NCBI GenBank assembly: GCA_963775625.1
Contig: CAVZJM010000004.1
Coordinates: 62,001-126,000, forward strand
Source of the DNA: JAIBJN01 sp963775625
GTDB lineage: Bacteria > Actinomycetota > Thermoleophilia > Gaiellales > Gaiellaceae
Length of the DNA: 64,000 nucleotides
Direction of reading: 5' to 3'
Part shown: piece by piece, positions 34,764-43,416 of the stretch
How positions within the stretch are numbered: the stretch's first letter is position 1
Layout of the letters: each line of letters starts with the position of its first letter
Position numbers and translations under genes: made by a program
The notes under the pieces: model-generated
Databases searched by the model: none
Told to the model about the DNA's origin: nothing
What the model saw: the letters and a program-made list of their open reading frames with translations, nothing else

Positions 34764-34787
34764 TTAGCGCCAATTTACCGTCGGTTA
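34764..34787. promoter_or_regulatory. Phased TTA repeats in the divergent regulator/small-protein gap
   Basis: TTA occurs at 34764, 34775 and 34785, roughly one helical turn apart. The right half, TTACCGTCGGTTAA, is also a near-palindrome. SARP proteins typically bind direct repeats spaced by about 11 bases, so this may be an operator for the neighbouring regulator. The evidence is only spacing and position in the 122-base divergent gap. Confidence 0.3.
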
Positions 34788-34854
34788 AGAGGTCGAGGTC
34801 ACCCTCCCTCAGACCGACCACACGAGGTGGTCGCAAGCCGAAGAGGAGAGGATC

Positions 34855-35151
34855 ATGAAGACCACGACTCAACGCCGCAGGCGTCTTGTGCACCGACTGG
34901 CCGTCGCGCTGGCGGCCGCACTTCTGGCCGCCCCCGCCGCGCAGGCCGTGCCGCTTGAGACCCCGCCCGGCTCGGTCGGTGGCGAACAGCCCCAGGTGGT
35001 CGCCGAGCCTGACGGGTTGGACTGGACCGACGCAGGCATCGGCGCCGGTGCGGCGACAGTCGCGACGCTGCTCGCCGTCGGGGCGGGCACCCTCGCCCAC
35101 CGGCGTCGGTTCGCGAGCTCCCAGCCGCGAGTTCAGGGCACCGTCTCCTAA
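34855..35151 (+). CDS. Small exported membrane protein, hypothetical
   Basis: The product has 98 residues: a basic N-terminus, a signal-type helix (LAVALAAALLAAPAAQA), a short Pro/Gly-rich exposed part and a second helix (AGIGAGAATVATLLAVGAGTLA) ending in HRRR. This layout is common in actinobacterial small membrane proteins of unknown function. A strong GAAGAGGAGAGG ribosome site precedes the ATG. It diverges from the SARP-type regulator and may be its target (inference). A strong terminator follows. Confidence 0.75.
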   Translation: MKTTTQRRRRLVHRLAVALAAALLAAPAAQAVPLETPPGSVGGEQPQVVAEPDGLDWTDAGIGAGAATVATLLAVGAGTLAHRRRFASSQPRVQGTVS

Positions 35152-35173
35152 CCAATCGGACTCAGGCCCCATA

Positions 35174-35204
35174 GCGGAGAGGCCCCTCCACGGGGCCTTT
35201 CCGC
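35174..35204 (+). terminator. Terminator hairpin after the small membrane protein
   Basis: GCGGAGAGGCCCC (35174-35186) pairs with GGGGCCTTTCCGC (35192-35204) around TCCAC. This gives a 13-bp stem with one G-U pair, 22 bases after the stop. There is no T-run. No gene is visible in the remaining ~85 bases to 35290. Confidence 0.7.
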
Positions 35205-35289
35205 ACGGACCCGCTGAGGTCTCGGCGGACGGACCAGGGCGCGAGCCGCACTGACTCGCTCGGACTCACCTGCCCGCGCCCCGCGAGTT

Positions 35290-36231
35290 CTAGAGGTCGA
35301 TCATAGGAACGTCCATACCCAGTTCGCTTGCCCTCTCGTAAACGGCGATCGCGACGGCCAGGTCCTGAACGGCCAGGCCCGTGGAATCGAAGATCGTGAT
35401 GTCGTCCTCCGACTGACGCCCCTGCGCCCCGCCGGTCAGCACGTCGCCGAGCTGGGTGACGTCCTCGCGGTCGATCTTGCCGGCCCGAACGGCATTCGCG
35501 ATATCGCCACCGTGGCTAGCCTGATCCCACTCGTCCACGACGACCCGGGCGCGCGCGAGTTCCTCGACGGCGATCTCGGCTTTTCCGGGCCCGTCCGCGC
35601 CCATCAGGCTGACGTGCTGGCCGGCGCTGAGGCTTCCCGGGCCGAAGAGCAGCTCCCGCCCGGGCGTGACGGTGACGACGACGTCGGCGGCCAGCGCCTC
35701 CTCCCGCGAGGCGGCCGCGCCCGCGCCCAGCTCCCCGGCGATCTGCGTAGTCCGTTCGGCGTCGGCGTCCCAGAGGAGGACGTCACGTCCACGGGCCAGG
35801 AACGTCCGGGCGACGGCCCGCCCGTTGACGCCGCAGCCGACCACCGCGGCAGGCCCTTCGCCGGCGCCCAGCGTTTCGGCCGCGAGCACCGCCGCCGCGC
35901 CGGTGCGAAGCGCCGTGAGCGCGCCCGCGTCGAGCTGGGCCAGGAGACGGCCGTCTGTCGCGTCGGAGAGGAGGACGATGCCGCTCACGGTCGGAAGGCC
36001 TCGCTCGGGGTTCCGCGGGAAGGACGTCACCCACTTGAGCACGGCGTAACCGCCTCCGCGAGCCGGCATCGCGCGGAAGTCGCCGTCGGGCGGCGCCGGG
36101 ACGTAGACCTTCGACGGCATCAGCCACTCGCCGCGCGCGTGCGCGACGAACGCCTCGCGGACGGCCTCGACCGCGTCGGAGGGGTCGACGGCCGCGTAGA
36201 CGTGCCGGGCTGCGAAGACGGGGATGCTCAC
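35290..36231 (-). CDS. Ornithine cyclodeaminase/mu-crystallin family protein
   Basis: This 313-residue, full-length family member has an N-terminal substrate domain with MPSKVYV and FRAMPA. The Rossmann domain follows with AAVVGCGVNGRAVARTFLARG and the acidic LWDADAER. The C-terminal VVVDEWDQASHGGDIANAV and DSTGLAVQDLAVA complete it. The family includes ornithine cyclodeaminase, alanine dehydrogenase and ketimine reductase, so the substrate is unclear. It overlaps the upstream methyltransferase by four bases. Two broken C-terminal copies lie 5-6 kb away, making this the surviving intact paralogue in the window. Confidence 0.9.
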   Translation of the reverse strand: MSIPVFAARHVYAAVDPSDAVEAVREAFVAHARGEWLMPSKVYVPAPPDGDFRAMPARGGGYAVLKWVTSFPRNPERGLPTVSGIVLLSDATDGRLLAQLDAGALTALRTGAAAVLAAETLGAGEGPAAVVGCGVNGRAVARTFLARGRDVLLWDADAERTTQIAGELGAGAAASREEALAADVVVTVTPGRELLFGPGSLSAGQHVSLMGADGPGKAEIAVEELARARVVVDEWDQASHGGDIANAVRAGKIDREDVTQLGDVLTGGAQGRQSEDDITIFDSTGLAVQDLAVAIAVYERASELGMDVPMIDL

Positions 36232-36878
36232 GGTGGCGAAGTCTCGCCGACGTAGCGAAAGCCCGTGGCCTGAATGGCGCCCGTGTCGATCAGGCCCTGC
36301 TCGACCTCCCTCGGCGCCGCCTCGCCGAGCTCGAGGAAGAGGTACGGCACCCAGGCGAAGAAACGCTCCCTGAAGCGCAGGTCGAGCTCGGGGCGCATCG
36401 CGGCGTACGTGTGGATTTCAGCCTCGTCCTCCTGCCATTCGCGCAGGCACTCGTCGAAGGACGCCGGCGCCGCGCGGCCACCGGCCTCGGCGATTGCCTG
36501 TCGCCGCTCGTGGTACCACTCGGCCGTCGGCCGATCGACGCGCTCCTTCGCGTAGTCGTCCACGACCAGCAGGCCGCCCGGAACCAGGAGCCCGGAGATC
36601 TTGTCGAGCGCAGCCGGGAGATCGTGCAGGTGGTGCAGCGAGCTCGCGGCCACCACAGCGTCGAAGTGGTCGGGGGTCTCGAGCTCCTCGAGCGTCACGC
36701 GGACGAAGGGCGGTCCGGCGGGGGCCTTCGGGTCGATCGCCGTCAGGTCGTAGCCGGCTGCGACCAGGGCGCGCGCAAGCGCCCCGGAGCCGCACCCCAC
36801 TTCGAGGACGCGCGCGGGAGGGGGTAGGAGGTGGGCTGAGACGAACGCCAGGACGTCCCGGTTACGCTGACCGTGCAT
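36228..36878 (-). CDS. Class I SAM-dependent methyltransferase
   Basis: The product has 216 residues. Motif I is VLEVGCGSGALARAL (residues ~23-37), acidic motif II is LTAIDPKAP and motif IV is FDAVVAASSLHHLHDL. The post-motif is LLVPGGLLVVDDYAKE. It is an UbiE/type-11-like soluble methyltransferase with an unknown acceptor. It starts only two bases from the divergent HMG-CoA lyase-like gene, so the two promoters must overlap or the mRNAs be nearly leaderless. It is co-transcribed with the ornithine cyclodeaminase-family gene. Confidence 0.9.
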   Translation of the reverse strand: MHGQRNRDVLAFVSAHLLPPPARVLEVGCGSGALARALVAAGYDLTAIDPKAPAGPPFVRVTLEELETPDHFDAVVAASSLHHLHDLPAALDKISGLLVPGGLLVVDDYAKERVDRPTAEWYHERRQAIAEAGGRAAPASFDECLREWQEDEAEIHTYAAMRPELDLRFRERFFAWVPYLFLELGEAAPREVEQGLIDTGAIQATGFRYVGETSPP

Positions 36879-36880
36879 CC

Positions 36881-37756
36881 ATGGTGACCCTATGCGACGT
36901 CGGCCCGCGAGACGGGCTCCAGAACGAGGCGGCCGTGCTCGAGCCTGCCGTGCGGGCCGAGCTGGTCAACCGGCTCGCGGCCGCGGGGCTGCCGGCCGTC
37001 GAGGCCGTGAGCTTCGTGCATCCGGAGCGCGTGCCGCAGATGGCCGGGGCCGAGGAGGTCGTCGCCGGCATCGAGCGGCGCGGCGGCGTCGTCTACTCCG
37101 GCCTGGTGCTGAACGCGAAGGGCGCCGACCGTTTCGCCGCGACGGACCTCGACGAGCTCCACTTCAACCTCGCTGCGACGGAGAGCTTCGGCCGGGAGAA
37201 CCAGAACGCGACTCCGGAGGAGGCGCTGGCGACGCTCGCCGCGATCGAGACCGAGCGGCCAGTGAGCGTCTCGATCAGCGTCGCCTTCGGGTGCCCCTTC
37301 GAGGGCGCCGTCGATCCGGGGCGGGTGCTCGAGATCGCGGTACGGTCCGTGTCCGCGGGCGCCCAGGAGGTCGTCTTCGCGGACACGATCGGAGTCGCCG
37401 TGCCTCGTCAGGTCCGGCACTTGGTCGTGGAAGGCGCGAAGCGTCTTCCACGAGTGGGCGTGCACCTCCACAACACGCGGAACACGGGCTTCGCCGCCGC
37501 CTACGCCGCCCTCGAGGCGGGCGCTACCGTGTTCGAGGCGTCCGTCGGCGGGCTCGGTGGCTGCCCCTTCGCGCCCCGCGCCACCGGCAACGTCGCCACC
37601 GAGGACCTCGTCTACCTCCTGCACGGAGAGGGGGTGGATACGGGTGTCGACCTCGACGCGCTCATCGGCGTCTCCGCCTGGCTCGAGGGCGTCCTCGGAC
37701 GGGATCTCCCCGGCCAGGTCTACCGGGCCGGAGCCTTCGCGCCGGTCTCCGGCTGA
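36881..37756 (+). CDS. Hydroxymethylglutaryl-CoA lyase-like enzyme
   Basis: This is a 291-residue DRE-TIM metallolyase. CDVGPRDGLQNE at the N-terminus carries the metal-binding Asp and catalytic Arg. HLHNTRNTG has the two His ligands. GLGGCPFAPRATGNVATEDLVYLL is the HMG-CoA lyase signature with its active-site Cys. It should cleave HMG-CoA or a related acyl-CoA to acetyl-CoA and a ketoacid, at the end of leucine breakdown. The surrounding genes do not confirm the pathway. Start ATG 36881 is two bases from the divergent methyltransferase start. Confidence 0.92.
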   Translation: MVTLCDVGPRDGLQNEAAVLEPAVRAELVNRLAAAGLPAVEAVSFVHPERVPQMAGAEEVVAGIERRGGVVYSGLVLNAKGADRFAATDLDELHFNLAATESFGRENQNATPEEALATLAAIETERPVSVSISVAFGCPFEGAVDPGRVLEIAVRSVSAGAQEVVFADTIGVAVPRQVRHLVVEGAKRLPRVGVHLHNTRNTGFAAAYAALEAGATVFEASVGGLGGCPFAPRATGNVATEDLVYLLHGEGVDTGVDLDALIGVSAWLEGVLGRDLPGQVYRAGAFAPVSG

Positions 37757-39359
37757 GCCGCTCTCCGGGCTGCTCGTCGCCGGAGCCCTGGCCGCCGGCA
37801 CAGCCGTCCTGCTCTGGCGGCTCGTCCCCGACGTCCGGGGCAAGCCGCTCTTCGAGGACGAGGCGGTCGCCGGCCTCCTGAGCGCCCGGCCTCTGGGCGA
37901 GCTGCTCCCGACGGTGTTGTCGGACCGTGGAGGCGCGCCGCTCCACTTCCTCCTCTCCCACGTTGCGCTCGCGTTCGACTCCTCCCCGGAGGCGCTGCGC
38001 TGGCTGTCGGTCTGCTTCGCGGTGGCGACGATCCCGCTCTGCCTCGACCTGGGCCGCCGGCTCGCCGGGCCGGTCGCGGGGGCGACGGCCGCCATCGTCG
38101 CCTCCGCCTCGGCGGTGCTCGCGCTCTACGGGACGGTCGGCCGCATGTACGCGCTCCTGGCGTTCGTGAGCGCGCTCTCCGCGGACCTCTTCGCCAGGGC
38201 GCTCGAGCTCAGGACGGCGCGCGCCGCGTTCGTTGCCGCTCTCGCGGCGGTGCTCCTCCCGGCCGTGCATCCGTACGGGGCCATCGTCGTCGCAGCCGAG
38301 GCCGTGGTGGCGCTCGCGATCTGGAGGGGTCGACCGCTCAAGCCCGCGCTGCCGGTTCTCGCCGTCGGGCTGCTCCTCGCCCCGTTCGCCGTCGCCGACC
38401 TTCGCCTCGCCGACCGCTTCACGGTCGGCGTCGGCGGGGAGGAGTCGCTCGCAGGACCGGGCGATGCCTGGTCGCAGCTCTCCCGCGCGCTCCAGTCGTT
38501 CGCGGGCGGTGGAGGCTGGACGTTTGCGCTCTTCCTCGTGCTCGGGATCGCGGGCACGGTCATCCTGCTGCGGACGCACACGGCGTTCGCAGCTTTCGGG
38601 TTGCTGACCCTGCTCGTGCCCCCGCTTCTCTTCATGCTCCTGCGCACCGGGAGCGTGATGGGGCTGTCGCCCCGGCACCTCGTCTTCGCGCTGCCGCTCT
38701 GGGCGGCCGCCATCGGCGTCGCGGTGGCCAGAGTCACTCGCGGCCTCCACCCGGCGTTCGCCGTGGGAGCGGTCGCGGTCGTCGCGCTCGTGGCCGTGCT
38801 CTCGCCGCCGGGGGGCGTGCGTGACCCGCGCGAGTGGCCCAACGTCGTCCTCGGAGGCGGGCCGGACGCGACCGCCACCGGCAGCCGGGAGCGACTCGAT
38901 CCCCCGGCAGACTGGCTGCGGGCGACGGTGGCCGACGGCGACCTGCTCTTCCCGTACTCGCCGGTCTTCCTGGCGGGCCTGCCGGCGACCGGCGAGGCGA
39001 TCTCGCTCCCGTACTCGCAGACGACGCTGCTGGAGCGCGCCGTCGCGCGCCTGCCGGAGCCGGCCGGCGCTCTCGTCGTGGCCGTCCCGGTCGGCGAGGC
39101 CGAGGTCGATCTCGAGCAGCTCGAAGCAGCGCTCGGCCGAGGCTATGACGCGCAGCTCTTCCCCGGCTGGCTCCTGGTGCGAGCCGAGGGGCCGTTCGCG
39201 GAGCCGGCCGACGCGCTCGCGGCGAACGCGGCCGTGCTCGCCGCCTCGCTCGACGCGGTCGAGATCAATCGCTATCCGGAGCTCCGCTTCTACGTCGAGC
39301 GCGGCTTGCGCTCCACCTGCCAGACCCTCGCATCGCTCGGCGAGCCGTGTGCCGCGTGA
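37644..39359 (+). CDS. Multi-pass glycosyltransferase-like membrane protein (GT-C/GT39-like)
   Basis: From about 37758 the protein has ~10 hydrophobic helices. An early acidic loop (RGKPLFEDEAVAG) is followed by DRGGAPLHFLLSHVAL, as in dolichol-phosphate-mannose-type GT-C glycosyltransferases, and by a soluble C-terminal domain. It probably moves a sugar from a lipid carrier across the membrane. The start is odd. No ATG, GTG or TTG lies between the upstream gene's stop and the first helix; the nearest in-frame start is GTG 37644, inside the HMG-CoA lyase-like gene. A lost base or a non-standard CTG start near 37770 is possible. Confidence 0.75.
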   Translation: MSTSTRSSASPPGSRASSDGISPARSTGPEPSRRSPAEPLSGLLVAGALAAGTAVLLWRLVPDVRGKPLFEDEAVAGLLSARPLGELLPTVLSDRGGAPLHFLLSHVALAFDSSPEALRWLSVCFAVATIPLCLDLGRRLAGPVAGATAAIVASASAVLALYGTVGRMYALLAFVSALSADLFARALELRTARAAFVAALAAVLLPAVHPYGAIVVAAEAVVALAIWRGRPLKPALPVLAVGLLLAPFAVADLRLADRFTVGVGGEESLAGPGDAWSQLSRALQSFAGGGGWTFALFLVLGIAGTVILLRTHTAFAAFGLLTLLVPPLLFMLLRTGSVMGLSPRHLVFALPLWAAAIGVAVARVTRGLHPAFAVGAVAVVALVAVLSPPGGVRDPREWPNVVLGGGPDATATGSRERLDPPADWLRATVADGDLLFPYSPVFLAGLPATGEAISLPYSQTTLLERAVARLPEPAGALVVAVPVGEAEVDLEQLEAALGRGYDAQLFPGWLLVRAEGPFAEPADALAANAAVLAASLDAVEINRYPELRFYVERGLRSTCQTLASLGEPCAA

Positions 39360-39925
39360 CGCGGGCCGGCGTCGACCTCTACTGGCTTCCTCTGGGCGCC
39401 GGCGGGCATGTCGTCCGGCTCAACGGGCGCATCTTCGAGGCGGTGGTGGCGCGGCTCGAGAGGCGACCGGCACGTGACCTCTACCACTCGGCACTCGCAG
39501 TCAGCGTCCCGGAGGGAGAGTTCGTGATCGAGATGACGCCGATCCCCGACGGCAACGGGGCGCAACGCGGCGTCGTCGCGGAAGGCTCGGTCGGCAGCCG
39601 CCTGGCTCGGTCGCTGCGGATCTTCCGGTACGAGATCCGGCGCTGGCCTGGCGGCGCGATTCCGGACGTCGACGAGGCGGTCGAGAGCCCGCAGCGTCTC
39701 ACGGACGACCCAGCTCTCGCGCAGCGTGTCCTCGAGCTCGTGCCCGCCGTGCCCACGCCGGTCTGGGGACGGGACGAGCTCCGGGCCGGCGAGATGTGGA
39801 ACTCGAACTCGCTGATCTCGTGGCTGGTCGCCCGCAGCGGTCTTGCCGTCGAGGCGATCCATCCGCCTCTCGGCGGGCGCGCTCCCGGCTGGCGGTCGGG
39901 CCTCGTCGTGGCGTGCCGGCCGTAG
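39347..39925 (+). CDS. Hypothetical soluble protein in the glycosyltransferase cluster
   Basis: The product has 192 residues and I do not recognise the family. It begins VTRAGVDLYWLPLGAGGHVVRLNGRIFEAVVARL. It includes DLYHSALAVSVPEGEFVIEMTP and a striking GEMWNSNSLISWLVARSGL. Spaced His and Asn-Ser motifs of this kind recall papain-like/NlpC-P60 folds, but no cysteine nucleophile is visible. The start is GTG 39347 or 39356; both overlap the preceding glycosyltransferase gene. A strong hairpin overlaps its stop codon. Confidence 0.68.
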   Translation: MCRVTRAGVDLYWLPLGAGGHVVRLNGRIFEAVVARLERRPARDLYHSALAVSVPEGEFVIEMTPIPDGNGAQRGVVAEGSVGSRLARSLRIFRYEIRRWPGGAIPDVDEAVESPQRLTDDPALAQRVLELVPAVPTPVWGRDELRAGEMWNSNSLISWLVARSGLAVEAIHPPLGGRAPGWRSGLVVACRP

Positions 39926-39949
39926 CCCGCTCGTGAGACACGAGCGGGC
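39925..39949. terminator. Bidirectional terminator hairpin
   Basis: GCCCGCTCGTG (39925-39935) pairs perfectly with CACGAGCGGGC (39939-39949) around an AGA loop, with the left arm overlapping the TAG stop. It lies between two converging genes (ends 39925 and 39952) and is short-looped and very stable. It is likely to stop both transcripts. Confidence 0.7.
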
Positions 39950-39951
39950 GG

Positions 39952-41451
39952 TCAGGGCCGGGCCTCCACGTGACGGTCCTCGGTCGGTCGCAGGCAGCCC
40001 TCCCCTCCGGCCGAGTCGAGAAAGTCGCCGTCGAAGTGGTCGGCCTCGGCAACGAGGCTGCTCCGCCAGGGGAGGCGCGCGACTTCCGCCGTGCCCACGT
40101 CGACGCGGCTCGCCGGCTCGGTGACGTCGAGCAGCTCGCGTCCGTCCTGGATGTCCGTGACGACGAAGAGCCGGCTGCACTCGCTCGCCGGCTCGGCCTG
40201 GGCGAGGGTGACGCCTCCGGGGAGGTACCACTCGAGCGGCGAGCGAAAGTCGAAGAGCGAGCCGACCACGAGAATGGGGTCGCCCGGCTCCCACCCCTCG
40301 TCGACCAGGGTGTCCGCGACCCGGTCGAAGTCGGGGCGCTCGGCCATGGGGGTCCGAACGTAGGCCGCGACCGCGACCGCGAGGCCGGCGACGGCGACGG
40401 CGTACGCCGCCCGGCGCGGGAGCGGCACCAGCACGGCCGCGAGGGCGATCGCCGCAAAGGCCGTCACGCCGATCAGGTTCCTCCCGGTGATGATGCGGAG
40501 GCCCGCAAGCCAGGCGAGCCCCGAAAGGCCGATGGGGACGAGCACGAGCAGCGCGCAGAGGCGGGCCGAGGAGCCGAGCCGCGCGAGGACGGCGCAGCCG
40601 GCGACGACGAGTGCCAGGATCGCCGCCCGCGCAGCGGCCTCCCAGAGACCCGGATCGACACCGATCTCCGCGTACATCGTCCCCGGATCCCAGAAGAGCG
40701 CCGACGGAAGCGCGGCAAACTTGACCGGGTCGAAGGCGTCGATCCAGCCAAAGCGCTCGGCGCTGACCTGATCGACGAGGCCGGGGAGCCAGGCGAGCAG
40801 GGTGGCCGAGCCGAGGACGATCGCCGCCCCCGCGCGGAGACCCGACGGGCGCAGCTCCCGCTCGACGGCGAGCCAGACGAGCCCTGCGAGCGCCGCGAGG
40901 ACGAAGAAGTAGTGCGTGTAGGCGCCGGCGGCCGTGCAGGCCGCGAGCGCAACCAGCCGCCCGAGCCGAGGCTCGGCGGCCGCGTGCTCGAGCAGCAGCG
41001 CGAAGGCGAGCGTGAGGAGCGCGAGCAGGGAATACGCCCGAACCTCGCTCCCGTGCACGACCGTCTGCCAGGCAAGAGCGGTGAGCACGCCCGCGACGCC
41101 GGCCAGCCAGAGCGGGAGAAAGCGGCCGGCGTAGACGACGGTGAGACCGGCCAGCGCGGCCGCGAGCGCCACCGACAGGAACCGCAGCCCCTCGATCGAG
41201 ATCCCGGCCTCGCGCCCGAGCCAGGCGAGCAGGTACCAGCCGGGCGGCGTCGACTCGGTGCGCTCGACGTGCTCGACCACTCCGGCCGGCGTCGACTCGA
41301 GCAGCACCCGGGCCGAGGCGACCTCGTCCTGCCAGAGCGGAAGGTCGATCGCCCCCGGGAGCGTCGCGGCCGCGGCAAGCGCCGCCACCCCGGCCGCGAC
41401 GCCGATCGTGGCGCGCCGCGCGCCGGCTCCGGCCGCTCCCGCGTTCGGCAT
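39952..41451 (-). CDS. Glycosyltransferase family 39-like membrane protein
   Basis: The product has 499 residues and ~10 membrane helices. The first external loop, IDLPLWQDEVASARVLLE, carries the catalytic-type acidic pair of GT39/GT-C enzymes. It is followed by TESTPPGWYLLAWLGR, SEVRAYSLLALLTLAFALLLEH and a soluble C-terminal part with SLFDFRSPLEWYLPGG. It probably transfers mannose or another sugar from polyprenyl phosphate on the outer face. It diverges from the gene at 41463 with 11 bases between starts. With the genes at 37644 and 41463 it forms a cell-envelope glycosylation cluster. Confidence 0.85.
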   Translation of the reverse strand: MPNAGAAGAGARRATIGVAAGVAALAAAATLPGAIDLPLWQDEVASARVLLESTPAGVVEHVERTESTPPGWYLLAWLGREAGISIEGLRFLSVALAAALAGLTVVYAGRFLPLWLAGVAGVLTALAWQTVVHGSEVRAYSLLALLTLAFALLLEHAAAEPRLGRLVALAACTAAGAYTHYFFVLAALAGLVWLAVERELRPSGLRAGAAIVLGSATLLAWLPGLVDQVSAERFGWIDAFDPVKFAALPSALFWDPGTMYAEIGVDPGLWEAAARAAILALVVAGCAVLARLGSSARLCALLVLVPIGLSGLAWLAGLRIITGRNLIGVTAFAAIALAAVLVPLPRRAAYAVAVAGLAVAVAAYVRTPMAERPDFDRVADTLVDEGWEPGDPILVVGSLFDFRSPLEWYLPGGVTLAQAEPASECSRLFVVTDIQDGRELLDVTEPASRVDVGTAEVARLPWRSSLVAEADHFDGDFLDSAGGEGCLRPTEDRHVEARP

Positions 41452-41462
41452 AGTCCGTCAGC

Positions 41463-43380
41463 ATGACGACTGGGCGTGTGCGGTGGGCTCTGATGGCGCT
41501 GTTCGCGGTCGCGGCCGTCCTGGCCACCCTCCCGGCCGTCGGCGGGCTGCGCAGCGAGTTCATCACGGAGCGGCATCCGCCCGGCTACGGCGAGGCGGCG
41601 TCCGGAGACCATCTCCAGACGACCTATCGCTTCTGGCTCGTCGGCCATCAGCTCGAGCGGGGCGACGCGCCCTGGGTCGATCCCTACAGCTTCCAGCCGC
41701 TCGTCGAGCCCCAGGTCGTCCTGGGCGGCTGGCCGTACGGGCTCCCGTACTGGCCGCTGAACGCGCTCTGGGGCCCGGTCGTCGCGTGGAACCTGCTCCT
41801 CCTGCTCGTCACCTTCGCCGCCGGGCTCTTCGCCTATCTGTGGCTCCGCGAGCTGGAGCTCCCTCCGCTCGCGGCCGCGCTCGGCGGGCTCGCGTTCGAG
41901 CTGGCCCCCTACCGGCTCCTGCAGAGCGGTGGGCACCTGCTGGGCTGGGCGGCCGTCCTGCTCCCGCTGACGCTCTGGGCCTTCGAGCGGTCCCGCCGGG
42001 CGGAGAGCGCCCACGCCGTCCATCTGTGGGGCGCGCTCGCAGCCGCGAGCGTCGTCTCGATCCCGCTCTCGGGCCAGCTCCATCTCGGGCTCGGCGTCGT
42101 TCCGTTCCTGGCCGCCTACGCCGCCGTTCGCTACTCGCGCACCGCCTCGCTCTGGGCCTGGGGCGGTGCGCTCGCCGCCGCAGCCGCCGGGTTTCTGGCG
42201 GAGGCCGTCGTCATCGCCGGCTCGACGGAGTCCGAGGGGAGGACGCTCGCGGAGGTCGCCTCATTCTCCGCCGGCCCGATCGACTTCGTCAGCCGTTGGC
42301 GCCTGCACGGGTCGGAGCGCTTCGTCTTCCTCGGCTGGCTGCTGCCGGTGCTGGCGTGTGCCGGTCTGGTGCTGCTCGCACGGCGCAGGCGGGGGCTGGC
42401 GATCCTGCTGGGCCTCGCCGCGCTCGTGCCGGCCCTGCTCGCGCTCGGCACGAACCTGCCGCTCTACGAGACCGTGCGCGACGTCTTTCCCCCGCTCCGC
42501 TACCCGCGCGTGCCCGGGCGCTTCCTTCCGCTGGCGAACCTGGCGCTCGCCGCGCTCGCCGCCGTTGCGGCCGCCGTCGTCGTGGCGCGCTTCGAGGGTC
42601 GCCGCCGGGCCGCGGTCGGCGCCGCGCTCCTCGCGCTCGTGGCCGCCGACCTGCTCGTCTTCCCGCTGCGCTCGAGCGAGGCCGATCCCGGGAACATCGC
42701 CTACGCCGCGCTGGCGGATGCGGGGCCGGGGCGCGTTCTCGGGCTGCCGATCTTCCAGGAGGGCAAGGGCCACTTCGGCAGCGTCTACGACTACTACACG
42801 CAGCAGGCGCCCCGGGAGCGGCCGACCGGCTACGCGCTCGCGCCCGAGGAGGTCTTCGAGTTCACGGAGCGCTTCAACAGGCTCGACTGCGGCGCCTGGC
42901 TTCCCGGGGACCGGGAGGAGCTCGAGCGCCTCGGGATCCGCTACTTCGTGTGGCATGGGGGGCTCTACCGGCAGTCCGAGACGCCGGGGGCCTGGTTCGG
43001 ATGGGATGGCCTTCGGGGTAGCGGCTACGGGCCCGCGGCCGGAGCAGCCCCGGTCTTCCTGTGGGCGGAGGGCCCGGGCTCGGCTCCGCTCCCGGACGAG
43101 CCCTCACGCGGCCGAGCCCCTGCTCTGCGACGGCTGGGTGGACGGCGAGCTCGAGCTGGGCGAGGGCGCGCTCTGGCTCTACGGGGAGGGAACCGCCGAG
43201 CTCGAGCTTGACGCCGCCGCGCCGACCGAGGTGACGGTCTTCGCCGACGGCCGAGCGCTCGCGCCGGAGCTGGTCGACGGCCGTGCGACGGTGAGCGTCG
43301 AGCTCTCCGAGCAGGGCTGGCATGCTTTCGTCGTCCGCGGAGCGCCGGGGCTCCGTCTTGATCGCGCAGGCTTCGCCTAG
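41463..43380 (+). pseudogene. YfhO/GT-C-like membrane protein with a late frameshift
   Basis: The first frame encodes about ten membrane helices and loops typical of large GT-C-like membrane proteins (LRSEFITERHPPGYGEAASGDHLQTTYRFWL; FPPLRYPRVPGRFLPLANLALA). A soluble region follows (VLGLPIFQEGKGHFGSVYDYYTQQ). Near 43101 (GAGCCCTCAC) one extra base moves sense into the next frame, which continues HAAEPLLCDGWVDGELELG to TAG at 43380. Joined, the protein is ~638 residues with a C-terminal beta domain. Because the rest is intact, a sequencing indel is the likelier cause. Start ATG 41463. Confidence 0.78.
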
Positions 43381-43416
43381 CGATACTTGCAGCGGCACCT
43401 TCCGAGGAGGCAGAGC

